NCBI RefSeq assembly: GCF_030247195.1 | Contig: NC_080670.1 | Span: forward strand, 36,857,934-36,921,933 | Source: Topomyia yanbarensis | Taxonomy: Eukaryota > Arthropoda > Insecta > Diptera > Culicidae | Direction of reading: 5' to 3' | Length of the DNA: 64,000 bases | Part shown: positions 30,082 to 41,606 of the stretch, piece by piece | Layout: each line of letters opens with the position of its first letter | Position numbering within the stretch: the first letter of the stretch is position 1 | Position numbers and translations under genes: made by a program | Notes under the pieces: model-generated | Databases searched by the model: none | The model's input: only the letters and a program-made list of their open reading frames with translations | What the model was told of the DNA's origin: nothing

Positions 30082-31550
30082 GGCTTCTTCTTATTTAACT
30101 CGCCGAAGGGACACGAAGGTCCGCCCATAGCATGTTTATGGGCTTGCTTCTTAGCGGTGCAGATAAGGCACTTATATGCCTTAGTGCACCCCCGCTCTTT
30201 ATGCCCCTCCTCGCCGCAGCGACGACATAGCTTGCTCCTATCTATGCCTTTGCATTCGTATGCTTTATGGCCGGATTCTAGGCACCGATAGCACCTGTCC
30301 ACTGAAGGCGGCTGGGGTATACTAATAGGGCATACCGACCAGCCGATCTTCAGCTTCCCTTTCTCGGTTACCTTTTTGGCATCCGCATTCAGTAGCCTGA
30401 GGTAGGCTACTTGGGTGCCAGAGGGTCCGTCCCTCAATCGCACAGAGGCCCGCTCGATTGTGACGCCGCAGTGCTCCTTGACGGCTGCGACGACGTCTTC
30501 TGCGGTCGTGAACTCGTCCAAGTGCTTGCACTGGAGAGTTGTTTCCGCACCTAGCGACCTGATTTGGGCGCCCTCACCAAGGACCTCTTGGGCCAAGGCC
30601 TTATATACTGCACTTGATTGTGCGCCTCGCTTCAGCACCAGGAGCATCTCTCCCGTGTTGGTGCGTCTCACGCTACGCACATCCTGCCCAAGGGCCGAGA
30701 GGCTTTCGGTCGCCTTCATCGATTTAAGGACATCGGCGTATTTGTCCTTGTCGGTTTTTAACCACAAGGCTTCGCCTCTGTCCTTGGCCTTCCTCGCAGG
30801 CCGCGGTACCTCCGGTTTCGGTGCCGGCTTTTTCTTGGTGACCAGCGTCCAGGGGTTTGAGCCCCCCTGCCCCGGTCGTGCCGGGTTGCTGGTACCATCG
30901 CTCTCCACAGCGAGGTCACTCTCGCCCTCGCTTACCTCACCCAGGCGGCGTTTGACCTTGACGGTTGCACGCCGAGTGGTGTCGGTTTTGGCACCCTCGC
31001 CTGGCGACTTCCTAGGGCGCTTCGCATTCGATGCCGTCTTGCGATTGCCCTTTCCTTTTCCCTTCGAGGGGAACTCGGTCGCCGCTCCGATCGACGTGGC
31101 TGCTCCGTAGAAGGTAAAGGCCACTGTCTGTGAGCCTCTATCGACCTTCTCTCTTTCCTCCCTATTGGAGGCCACTGTCTGGGTTTCTCTGTCGGGCCTC
31201 TCCCGACATTCCACCCTCTCAACATATGCCTGCTGTTCCTGTCTTGCGACACGAACAGCTTTCCGGAGCTCCAGGAGGCTCAACTTCAACTCCTTGGCTA
31301 TATTCTGCTTTCCGCTAGCGAAGTCGATTATAGAATCGAGTTGCTTCGCTACTTTGCGCATCGCAGATATTGGCCCCTCCGATGCATTGGTAGGGTTATT
31401 GCCTACCGCCGCTGGGGGGTCACTGGTGCTTTCGGATGCAGCACTCATCGCTCCACTACTCTCCCCACGGGGGGGAGACCTCGCCAAACCACCTCTTGCG
31501 AAGGGGTTTGGCACCTCCGTCTGTTTGTTTTTATTTTTGTTTGTCTCCAT
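30078..31550 (-). CDS. R1-clade ORF1: gag-like RNA-binding protein with zinc knuckles
   Basis: 490 codons from ATG at 31550; the frame is open a few codons upstream without another ATG. Layout: a disordered N-terminus rich in Ser, Pro and Asn; a helical segment near 50-110; a basic Lys/Arg-rich region (about 160-260); a globular gag domain (about 270-410). Three C-terminal zinc knuckles follow: C-Y-R-C-L-E-S-G-H-K-A-Y-E-C near 420, C-R-R-C-G-E-E-G-H-K-E-R-G-C near 442, and a third C-L-I-C...H...C. It would coat element RNA in the ribonucleoprotein. The reading frame is intact. Its TGA stop overlaps the ORF2 start. Confidence 0.9.
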   Translation of the reverse strand: METNKNKNKQTEVPNPFARGGLARSPPRGESSGAMSAASESTSDPPAAVGNNPTNASEGPISAMRKVAKQLDSIIDFASGKQNIAKELKLSLLELRKAVRVARQEQQAYVERVECRERPDRETQTVASNREEREKVDRGSQTVAFTFYGAATSIGAATEFPSKGKGKGNRKTASNAKRPRKSPGEGAKTDTTRRATVKVKRRLGEVSEGESDLAVESDGTSNPARPGQGGSNPWTLVTKKKPAPKPEVPRPARKAKDRGEALWLKTDKDKYADVLKSMKATESLSALGQDVRSVRRTNTGEMLLVLKRGAQSSAVYKALAQEVLGEGAQIRSLGAETTLQCKHLDEFTTAEDVVAAVKEHCGVTIERASVRLRDGPSGTQVAYLRLLNADAKKVTEKGKLKIGWSVCPISIPQPPSVDRCYRCLESGHKAYECKGIDRSKLCRRCGEEGHKERGCTKAYKCLICTAKKQAHKHAMGGPSCPFGELNKKKP

Positions 31551-31899
31551 GTATAGTCCCACGAGTAGCGCGAGAAATATATGTCCGCCACGCCAGAGCT
31601 CCGCATTAGCGTGGTAAGGGACGCTTACTGTGGGGGTTGCCCAGGTACCCCACAGGCTCCGTTAACGATCGAGCATCTTTTTCACCCCCTCGATCACTCA
31701 TCCCTCGGCACGGGTCGCTTCACGCCTTGGAATTGGGGTTATGCCCTACCTTGCTTTACGTGGTGATCTCGGCCCGGATCATCACAACCATCCTCCTTTA
31801 CCAGGGCTTTGGACCTGTAGCTCTGGTTCTCAATAGTTCCATGTACGTATGTTATTACAGACGTGCTACTATTGAGATCCGTCATTCGCTAGCGGAGTT
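31551..31899 (-). promoter_or_regulatory. 5' UTR and presumed internal promoter of R1 copy 1
   Basis: The 349 bases between the 5' target duplication (31900) and the ORF1 ATG. No ORF of note. Full-length non-LTR elements carry their promoter here (family knowledge). I do not see a TATA box and cannot point to specific elements. Confidence 0.5.
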
Positions 31900-31912
31900 A
31901 TCTCACCGGCGT

Positions 31913-33133
31913 CTAGTAAGAAGAATCCGTCCAATATCCTGCACTGTTTAACTGTAAAAAAAACAACATTGGATTTAAAAGCAGTAAGTGTATTCTCCTG
32001 TAGTTCTCCCAAAAAGTTTATATGTCCTATACATACATAATTGCAGATAATCATTTTTTCCAATAGATTCCGAGCTTAACAGTTTCTGTGTTTGAAAAAT
32101 CTACAATGATGGAGAGGCCCTTATGCAGGACCCCCTGGGCCCGTAATTTCTCACTAAAGCCTTGCGGATACAGATAACCACATGCACAATACTCCACATT
32201 CGATGTGTGAAAGTTTCGCCCGATGGCAAAGGCCTACCCCCGTAGGAGGCCGAGTCTTAAGTCAAGTGCTATAAAATTACAACAATATCATCATCATCAT
32301 CGTCGCTCCTTTGTACTATCGCCGCCGCTACGCTCTATGAGGAGCGAACAAAAAAAATACGTAAAACTTGAACTCCACAACTCGTTCAACCTGCGGCCGC
32401 CGCGATTTTGCACATCTTCAACGGGGAAAAAGTATAAACTAATTAACCATATGGTTTACTTTCCTCCCCCTCATATCTTATCGCTCGCTTTGGAAGGCCG
32501 GCTACGGTTGCAGCCGCTGCGGTAGCGTAATAAAAGTTTGCCATTTTTGACCGGTTTGGCACGATGTCAAGTAGCAGTTTTCAACTTTCCTATAGGGTTA
32601 TTGCTACACTACTCGAGCTACTCACCAGCCGGAGGCACTCATCTGTAAATCATCTTGATTTAGAGAGTAGTAAAATTTCTTGCAATTGGTGAAGGTTTCC
32701 AGTACGCATGGTTTTGCAGCAACGGAAACGTGTTCAGTTAATGGCGAAACAATCGTACTGTTCCTAAGTGGAAACAATATTGCATTTAAGTACCTTAAAT
32801 TGCCAACTCTTGATAAATACCGGCTATGAAAAAGTGGGATTTTGATTAGAATTGTTGCGTCACATCTGCAATGTAATTAACTCCCATTACACTGATCGCA
32901 GAAACCAATGTTTGGAACTATTTGATAAAATTTTTTAGCAATCTTATACTATAGTTTGAAATATGTACGACTAGTATAAATAACGAAGGGATTAATATTT
33001 TTCTAACACTCAACCCATTGAGATATCTGACGTTTAAAATACTCACACTGAGATTTCGCATTTTTATACTACCGCCCTCCCCTTAGGCCCAGAAGCGGTT
33101 TGTTTTCCTCCCGATTCGCCGTGTAAACCATTT
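31913..33133. other. Spacer, no supported gene
   Basis: Mostly unique AT-rich sequence. A block at 32105-32260 (GATGGAGAGGCCCTTATGC, GGCCTACCCCCGTAGGAGG) may be a 3'-end fragment of a non-LTR element on the minus strand, and a short ATC repeat follows at 32288. The 100-codon plus frame at 32223-32525 shows no domain. Confidence 0.45.
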
Positions 33134-36100
33134 GTTTTCCTCCCAATTCAAACGTCAAAGCGGCACAATACCAACGCAGCTGGATAAGTCTATAGCTGAA
33201 TAATGAAATACTAACATGTATATGACGACCGTGCGAATATATTAGTTGCTTGGTGCGAAAAGATTGATCGCCTACTTAGATAGGCGTGTTCTAGAATCTA
33301 GAGAATTCGCCCGTATTTGTAGGAAAAATCGGATATGTCAAAACAAACTCTTAAGCAAAATCGGATATGTCAACCAGTCACTATTAGATGCGGCATATTT
33401 ATATACTCAATCGAACCGGATACCGTGGATCAATGTTAAAATACAATGCAACTTGCTCTGTTCAGGACAATAAAATTTTTTTCGGAGATACTCCTTTAGT
33501 TGCATATTAATTTATTTGAATTGCCAGCCCATAACATCTATACCGATTTTTTTCCGGTTCCCAGTCGGCTTCATGTAGGTACACATCTAGATAAAGATCA
33601 ACGATCGAACAGTTTACTCGCTTCATCGATATAGGTGTTGAACTGCCTTGTAATCGCGGTTATCGCGTTTTCAGATTTGTCTGTGCCGAATCAACGCGAT
33701 GAAAGGTGCTTTCCAATGCATAACGAGCGACCACGGTTACGGGTTTCGAATGCCCTTTAAGCGGTTCAGTTCGCGTTGAAACAACCGAATCGTTTAGTGC
33801 TTTATGGATGGTTAAATTTGCCTGTGAAATAGACATTGTTGCGAGTACAAATGTTGGCATCCAAAGTAAAGTGTGTAAAGCATCAAAACAGCGTTGAACG
33901 AACGGACCGTGATATCGGAAGTAAAACGAAACACGGAGTAACATTAGTTAGCGCGAAATTTGACACGACCTTTTACGTGAAATATCACTCGGAATTTCGC
34001 GAAAATTTCTACACGAAAATCTGTGCGAAAATCCGTGCGAAATTCCGTGAGAAATCCCGCGCGAAATTCCGTGCGAAATTTCGTACGAAATACCGTGCGA
34101 AACTTCGCGCGAAATTCCGTGCGAAATTCCGTGCGAAATTTCGTGCGAAATTTCATGCGAAATTCCGTGTGAAATTTCATGCAATTCCGAGCAAAATTTC
34201 TTAGGAAATTCCGCGCGAAATTTCGTGCGAAATTCTGGGCGAAATTCCTTAAAAAATCCATGCGAAATTCCGTGAGAAATTTCGAAACTTCCGTGCGAAA
34301 TTCCGTACGAAATTCCATGCGAAATATCGCGCGAAATTTCGTGCGAAATTCTGTGCGAAATTCCATAAACAATCCGTGCGAAATTCCGTGCGAAATTCCG
34401 TGCGAATTTTCGCGCGAAATTCCACGCGAAATTCCACGCGAAATTCTATGGAAATTCCGTGCGAAATTCCTTGCGAAATTTTATAAAAATCCGAGCGAAA
34501 TTCCGCACGGAATTTCGTGCGAAAATTCGTGCCAAATTCCGCGCAAAATTTCGCCCGAAATTTCGTGTAAAATTTCGTGCGAAATTTCGCCCGAAATTTC
34601 GTGCAAAATTTCGCACGAAATTTCGGGCGAAATTTTGCGCGAAATTACGCGCGAAATTCCGTGCGAAATTTCGTGCGAAATTACGCTCGAAATTCCGTGC
34701 GAAATTTCGTGTGAAATTCTGTGCGAAATTCCGTGCGAAATGCCGTTTGAAATTCCCCGCGAAATTCCCACGGGACTTCGCATGAATTTTCGCGCGGAAT
34801 TCCGCACGAAATTTTGCATAGAATTTCGCAAGAAATTTTGAACGGAATTTCGCCCGGAATTTCCCGTGAAATTGCGCCCGGTGTTTCGCACGCAAAATTT
34901 CTCACGGAACTTTGCGTGAAATTGCGCACGGTGTTTCGCACGGAATTTCGCATGAAATTTCGCACGAAATATCACGCGGAATTTCGCATGGAATTTCGCG
35001 CGAATTTTCGCGCGGAATTTTGCACAGAATTTCGCACGAAAATTAAATGGAATTTCGCAAAGAATTTCGCGTGAAATTTCGCGCGGAATTTCGCACGGAA
35101 TTTCGAACGAAATTTCGCACGGAGTTTCGCACGGAATTTTGCGCGGAATTTCACACGGAATTTCGCGTGAAATTTCACACGGAATTTCGCGTGAAATTTC
35201 GCACGGAATTTCGTGCGAAATTCTGGGCGAAATTCCTTAAAAAATCCGTGCGAAATTCCGTGAGAAATTTCGAAACTTCCGTGCGAAATTCCGTACGAAA
35301 TTCCATGCGAAATATCGCGCGAAATTTCGTGCGAAATTCTGTGCGAAATTCCTTAAACAATCCGTGCGAAATTCCGTGCGAAATTTCGCGCGAAGCTCCG
35401 TGCGAAATTTCGTTCGAAGTTCCGTGCGAAATTCCGTGCGAAATTTCGTGCGAAATTCTGTGCGAAATTCCTTAAACAATCCGTGCGAATTCCGTGCGAA
35501 ATTCCGTGCGAATTTTCGCGCGAAATTCTGCGCGAAATTCCACGCGAAATTCTATGGAAATTCCGTGCGAAATTCCTTGCGAAATTTTATAAAAATCCGA
35601 GCGAAATTCCGCACGGAATTTCGTGCGAAAATTCGTGCCAAATTCCGCGCAAAATTTTGCCCGAAATTTCGTGCAAAATTTCGAGCGAAATTTTGCGCGA
35701 AATTACGCGCGAAATTCCGTGCGAAATTTCGTGCGAAATTATGCTCGAAATTCCGTGCGAAATTTCGTGTTAAATTCTGTGCGAAATTCCGTGCGAAATG
35801 CCGTTTGAAATTCCCCGCGAAATTCCCACGGGACTTCGCGTGAATTTTCGCACGGAATTTCGCGCGGAATTCCGCACGGAATTTTGCATAGAATTTCGCA
35901 CGAAATTTTGAACGGAATTTCGCCCGGAATTTCCCGTGAAATTGCGCCCGGTGTTTCGCACGGCGAATTTCGCACGGAATTTCGCGCGGGATTTCGCACT
36001 GAATTTCGCATGAAATTTCTCACGGAACTTTGGGTGAAATTGCGCACGGTGTTTCGCACGGAATTTCGCATGAAATTTCGCACGGAATTTCGCACGGAAT

Positions 36101-39100
36101 TTCGCACGAAATATCACGCGGAATTTCGCGCGAATTTTCGCGCGGAATTTTGCACAGAATTTCGCACGAAAATTGAATGGAATTTCGCAAGGAATTTCGC
36201 GTGAAATTTCGCGCGGAATTTCACGCGAAATTCCTTGCGAAATTCCATTCAATTTTCGTGCGAAATTCTGTGCAAAATTCCGCGCGAAAATTCGCGCGAA
36301 ATTCCGCGTGATATTTCGTGCGAAATTCCGTGCGAAATTCCGTGCGAAATTTCATGCGAAATTCCGTGCGAAACACCGTGCGCAATTTCACCCAAAGTTC
36401 CGTGAGAAATTTCATGCGAAATTCAGTGCGAAATCCCGCGCGAAATTCCGTGCGAAATTCGCCGTGCGAAACACCGGGCGCAATTTCACGGGAAATTCCG
36501 GGCGAAATTCCGTTCAAAATTTCGTGCGAAATTCTATGCAAAATTCCGTGCGGAATTCCGCGCGAAATTCCGTGCGAAAATTCACGCGAAGTCCCGTGGG
36601 AATTTCGCGGGGAATTTCAAACGGCATTTCGCACGGAATTTCGCACAGAATTTAACACGAAATTTCGCACGGAATTTCGAGCATAATTTCGCACGAAATT
36701 TCGCACGGAATTTCGCGCGTAATTTCGCGCAAAATTTCGCTCGAAATTTTGCACGAAATTTCGGGCGAAATTTTGCGCGGAATTTGGCACGAATTTTCGC
36801 ACGAAATTCCGTGCGGAATTTCGCTCGGATTTTTATAAAATTTCGCAAGGAATTTCGCACGGAATTTCCATAGAATTTCGCGTGGAATTTCGCGCAGAAT
36901 TTCGCGCGAAAATTCGCACGGAATTTCGCACGGAATTCGCACGGATTGTTTAAGGAATTTCGCACAGAATTTCGCACGAAATTTCGCACGGAATTTCGCA
37001 CGGAACTTCGAACGAAATTTCGCACGGAGCTTCGCGCGAAATTTCGCACGGAATTTCGCACGGATTGTTTAAGGAATTTCGCACAGAATTTCGCACGAAA
37101 TTTCGCGCGATATTTCGCATGGAATTTCGTACGGAATTTCGCACGGAAGTTTCGAAATTTCTCACGGAATTTCGCACGGATTTTTTAAGGAATTTCGCCC
37201 AGAATTTCGCACGAAATTCCGTGCGAAATTTCACGCGAAATTCCGTGTGAAATTTCACGCGAAATTCCGTGTGAAATTCCGCGCAAAATTCCGTGCGAAA
37301 CTCCGTGCGAAATTTCGTTCGAAATTCCGTGCGAAATTCCGCGCGAAATTTCACGCGAAATTCTTTGCGAAATTCCATTTAATTTTCGTGCGAAATTCTG
37401 TGCAAAATTCCGCGCGAAAATTCGCGCGAAATTCCATGCGAAATTCCGCGTGATATTTCGTGCGAAATTTCATGCGAAATTCCGTGCGAAACACCGTGCG
37501 CAATTTCACGCAAAGTTCCGTGAGAAATTTTGCGTGCGAAACACCGGGCGCAATTTCACGGGAAATTCCGGGCGAAATTCCGTTCAAAATTTCTTGCGAA
37601 ATTCTATGCAAAATTTCGTGCGGAATTCCGCGCGAAAATTCATGCGAAGTCCCGTGGGAATTTCGCGGGGAATTTCAAACGGCATTTCGCACGGAATTTC
37701 GCACAGAATTTCACACGAAATTTCGCACGGAAGTTCGAGCGTAATTTCGCACGAAATTTCGCACGGAATTTCGCGCGTAATTTCGCGCAAAATTTCGCCC
37801 GAAATTTCGTGCGAAATTTTGCACGAAATTTCGGGCGAAATTTCGCACGAAATTTTACACGAAATTTCGGGCGAAATTTTGCGCGGAATTTGGCACGAAT
37901 TTTCGCACGAAATTCCGTGCGGAATTTCGCTCGGATTTTTATAAAATTTCGCAAGGAATTTCGCACGGAATTTCCATAGAATTTCGCGTGGAATTTCGCG
38001 TGGAATTTCGCGCGAAAATTCGCACGGAATTTCGCACGGAATTTCGCACGGATTGTTTATGGAATTTCGCACAGAATTTCGCACGAAATTTCGCGCGATA
38101 TTTCGCATGGAATTTCGTACGGAATTTCGCACGGAAGTTTCGAAATTTCTCACGGAATTTCGCATGGATTTTTTAAGGAATTTCGCCCAGAATTTCGCAC
38201 GAAATTTCGCGCGGAATTTCCTAAGAAATTTTGCTCGGAATTGCATGAAATTTCACACGGAATTTCGCATGAAATTTCGCACGAAATTTCGCACGGAATT
38301 TCGCACGGAATTTCGCGCGAAGTTTCGCACGGTATTTCGTACGAAATTTCGCACGGAATTTCGCGCGGGATTTCTCACGGAATTTCGCACGGATTTTCGC
38401 ACAGATTTTCGTGTAGAAATTTTCGCGAAATTCCGAGTGATATTTCACGTAAAAGGTCGTGTCAAATTTCGCGCTAACTAATGTTACTCCGTGTTTCGTT
38501 TTACTTCCGATATCACGGTCCGTTCGTTCAACGCTGTTTTGATGCTTTACACACTTTACTTTGGATGCCAACATTTGTACTCGCAACAATGTCTATTTCA
38601 CAGGCAAATTTAACCATCCATAAAGCACTAAACGATTCGGTTGTTTCAACGCGAACTGAACCGCTTAAAGGGCATTCGAAACCCGTAACCGTGGTCGCTC
38701 GTTATGCATTGGAAAGCACCTTTCATCGCGTTGATTCGGCACAGACAAATCTGAAAACGCGATAACCGCGATTACAAGGCAGTTCAACACCTATATCGAT
38801 GAAGCGAGTAAACTGTTCGATCGTTGATCTTTATCTAGATGTGTACCTACATGAAGCCGACTGGGAACCGGAAAAAAATCGGTATAGATGTTATGGGCTG
38901 GCAATTCAAATAAATTAATATGCAACTAAAGGAGTATCTCCGAAAAAATTTTTATTGTCCTGAACAGAGCAAGTTGCATTGTATTTTAACATTGATCCAC
39001 GGTATCCGGTTCGATTGAGTATATAAATATGCCGCATCTAATAGTGACTGGTTGACATATCCGATTTTGCTTAAGAGTTTGTTTTGACATATCCGATTTT

Positions 39101-39291
39101 TCCTACAAATACGGGCGAATTCTCTAGATTCTAGAACACGCCTATCTAAGTAGGCGATCAATCTTTTCGCACCAAGCAACTAATATATTCGCACGGTCGT
39201 CATATACATGTTAGTATTTCATTATTCAGCTATAGACTTATCCAGCTGCGTTGGTATTGTGCCGCTTTGACGTTTGAATTGGGAGGAAAAC
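33134..39291. repeat. Near-perfect 6,158-bp palindrome
   Basis: 33134-36212 and 36213-39291 are reverse complements of about 3,079 bases each, with no spacer at the centre. The outer part of each arm is unique sequence (33134-33950 and 38475-39291); the inner part is minisatellite. I checked the outer boundary, the unique segments and the centre by position: pairs sum to 72425 throughout. Only isolated mismatches were noticed (at the centre, and near 34688/37737). All frames here on both strands are by-products of the repeat. Confidence 0.95.
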
Positions 39292-40310
39292 GAAATTCTG
39301 CGCGAAATTCCACGCGAAATTCTATGGAAATTCCGTGCGAAATTCCTTGCGAAATTTTATAAAAATCCGAGCGAAATTCCGCACGGAATTTCGTGCGAAA
39401 ATTCGTGCCAAATTCCGCGCAAAATTTCGCCCGAAATTTCGTGCAAAATTTCGAGCGAAATTTTGCGCGAAATTACGCGCGAAATTCCGTGCGAAATTTC
39501 GTGCGAAATTATGCTCGAAATTCCGTGCGAAATTTCGTGTTAAATTCTGTGCGAAATTCCGTGCGAAATGCCGTTTGAAATTCCCCGCGAAATTCCCACG
39601 GGACTTCGCGTGAATTTTCGCACGGAATTTCGCGCGGAATTCCGCACGGAATTTTGCATAGAATTTCGCACGAAATTTTGAACGGAATTTCGCCCGGAAT
39701 TTCCCGTGAAATTGCGCCCGGTGTTTCGCACGGCGAATTTCGCACGGAATTTCGCGCGGGATTTCGCACTGAATTTCGCATGAAATTTCTCACGGAACTT
39801 TGGGTGAAATTGCGCACGGTGTTTCGCACGGAATTTCGCATGAAATTTCGCACGGAATTTCGCACGGAATTTCGCACGAAATATCACGCGGAATTTCGCG
39901 CGAATTTTCGCGCGGAATTTTGCACAGAATTTCGCACGAAAATTGAATGGAATTTCGCAAGGAATTTCGCGTGAAATTTCGCGCGGAATTTCGCACGGAA
40001 TTTCGAACGAAATTTCGCACGGAGTTTCGAACGAAATTTCGCACGGAGTTTCGCACGAAATTTTGCGCGGAATTTCACACGGAAATTTCACACTGAATTT
40101 CGCGTGAAATTTCGCACGGAATTTCGCGTGAAATTTCGCACGGAATTTCGCGCGAAATTTCGCCCTGAATTTCGTATGAAATTTCTCACGGAACTTCGCG
40201 TGAAATTGCGCACGGTATTTCGCACGGAATTTCGCGCGGAATTTCGCACGGAATTTCGCATGGAATTTCTCACGGAACTTCGCGTGAAATTCCGTACGGA
40301 ATTTCGTACA
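33952..40310. repeat. 12-bp minisatellite array, GTGCGAAATTYC / GCGAAATTTCGC type
   Basis: Tandem units of about 12 bases (GTGCGAAATTCC and variants) run through both palindrome arms and on to 40310. The core GCGAAATTTCGC is its own reverse complement. Sense changes between GAAATTCCGTGC and GCACGGAATTTC blocks, for example near 34770, 35205 and 35835 and mirrored in the right arm. The unit is four codons and stop-poor, so frames encoding F-R-A-K, F-R-T-E or I-S-C-E repeats stay open on both strands. These are not genes. Confidence 0.95.
39291..39992 (+). repeat. 702-bp direct repeat of 35521-36222
   Basis: From 39291 the sequence repeats 35521-36222 in the same orientation (offset 3,770), with hardly any differences seen, then diverges. 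It begins exactly where the palindrome ends. Confidence 0.9.
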
Positions 40311-40610
40311 TCGGCTCCGACAGCATAGGTCATTAAATTGACTTTACGCTTGTCCGGACATGCCGCAGACTCAGGTGATTCGCATTTAATGCCAAAAGAT
40401 CCTGACTCCTGCGCTGCAGAAGACAATAAGCTAAGTAACCAGGAAACTCTAAGCTTGTTCATTGACCCTACTCCACGCTTTTCTAAACTTTCTTACTTCA
40501 AATCCTTGCTCTCCCTTGAGTACTATGGCTCTTAATATTTGAAAAAATACTTCACCTTCCAGTCCCTTGCTAATTATATGTCGTTACAATATAAAAAAGT
40601 ACATAATGAA
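40311..40610 (+). other. Unique spacer between satellite arrays; possible coding exon
   Basis: About 300 bases of non-satellite sequence. The plus frame at 40338-40535 ends S-L-F-I-D-P-T-P-R-F-S-K-L-S-Y-F and a stop. From about residue 17 its composition looks more like protein than its surroundings, and an AG followed by GTGATTCGC at about 40373 could be a splice acceptor. No known domain. It may be a terminal exon, an old gene fragment, or chance. Confidence 0.3.
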
Positions 40611-41606
40611 GTTTCGCACAAGATTTCGCACGAAATTTCGCACGGAATTTCGCACGGAATTTCGCGCGGAATTTCGCACAGAATTTCGCACGAAATTTCG
40701 CACAAGATTTCGCATGAAATTTCGCACAGAATTTCATACGGAATTTCGCACGAATTTCGCACGAAATTCGCACGGAATTTCGCATGGAATTTCGCATGGA
40801 ATTTCGCGTGGAATTTCGCGCGGAATTTCGCACGGAATTTTACACAGAATTTCGCACGAAATTTTGAACGGAATTTCGCACGGAATTTCGCGTGAAATTT
40901 CGCATGGAATTTCGCGCGAATTTTCGCGCTGAATTTTGCACAGAATTTCGCACGAAATTTGAATGGAATTTCGCACAGAATTTCGCGTGAAATTTCGCGC
41001 GGAATTTCGCACGGAATCTCGCGTGAAATTGCGCACGGTGTTTCGCACGGAATTTCGCACGGAATTTTGCGCGGAATTTCGCACGGAATTTCGCGTGAAA
41101 TTTCGCACTGAATTTCGCGTGAAATTTCGCCCTGAATTTCGCATGAAATTTCTCACGGAACTTCGCGTGAAATTGCGCACGGTATTTCGCACGGAATTTC
41201 GCGCGGAATTTCGCATGGAATTTCTCACGGAACTTCGCGTGAAATTCCGTACGGAATTTCGCACATAATTTCGCACGAAATTTCGCACAAGATTTCGCGC
41301 GGAATTTCGCACAGAATTTCGCACGAAATTTCGCACAAGATTTCGCATGAAATTTCGCACGGAATTTCATGCGGAATTCCGCACGAATTTCGCACGGAAT
41401 TTCGCACGAAATTCGCACGGAATTTCGCATGGAATTTCGCGTGGAATTTCGCGTGGAATTTCGCGCGGAATTTCGCGCGGAATTTCGCTTGGAATTTCGC
41501 ACGGAATTTTACACAGAATTTCGCATGAAATTTTGAACGGAATTTCGCACGGAATTTCGCGCGGAATCTCGCGTGAAATTGTGCACGGAATTTCGCACGG
41601 AAGCGG
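40611..41606. repeat. Second 12-bp minisatellite array
   Basis: Same unit as the main array, mostly in the CGCACGGAATTT sense, with variants (CGCATGGAATTT, CGCACAAGATTT). It contains an internal higher-order duplication: 40615-40990 and 41270-41600 follow a similar order of variants. All open frames here are repeat artefacts. Confidence 0.9.

Larger units (their letters stand above)
26176..31899 (-). mobile_element. Full-length R1-clade non-LTR retrotransposon (copy 1)
   Basis: Minus-strand element of 5.72 kb. From 5' (right) to 3' (left) it has a 5' UTR of about 350 bases, ORF1 (gag with zinc knuckles), ORF2 (endonuclease-RT), a 900-base 3' UTR with internal minisatellite, and an oligo(A) tail (T run at 26176-26184). 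Target duplications at both ends show it is complete. R1-clade assignment rests on the ORF2 start (x-Q-L-N-L-N-H-C-x-A-A-Q), absence of RNase H and the C-terminal CCHC-like cluster. Only one lesion, a TGA near the end of ORF2, was seen. Confidence 0.9.

Noticed and set aside
30415..31617. 231- and 150-codon plus-strand frames
   Set aside because: Antisense of R1 ORF1, which has a clear gag domain and zinc knuckles on the minus strand.
33246..33473. 75-codon frame duplicated at 38952-39179
   Set aside because: The two copies are only the mirror arms of the palindrome. No domain and no support for coding.
33952..41606. CRISPR-like array
   Set aside because: Units are 12 bases, contiguous, without unique spacers, and the window is eukaryotic.
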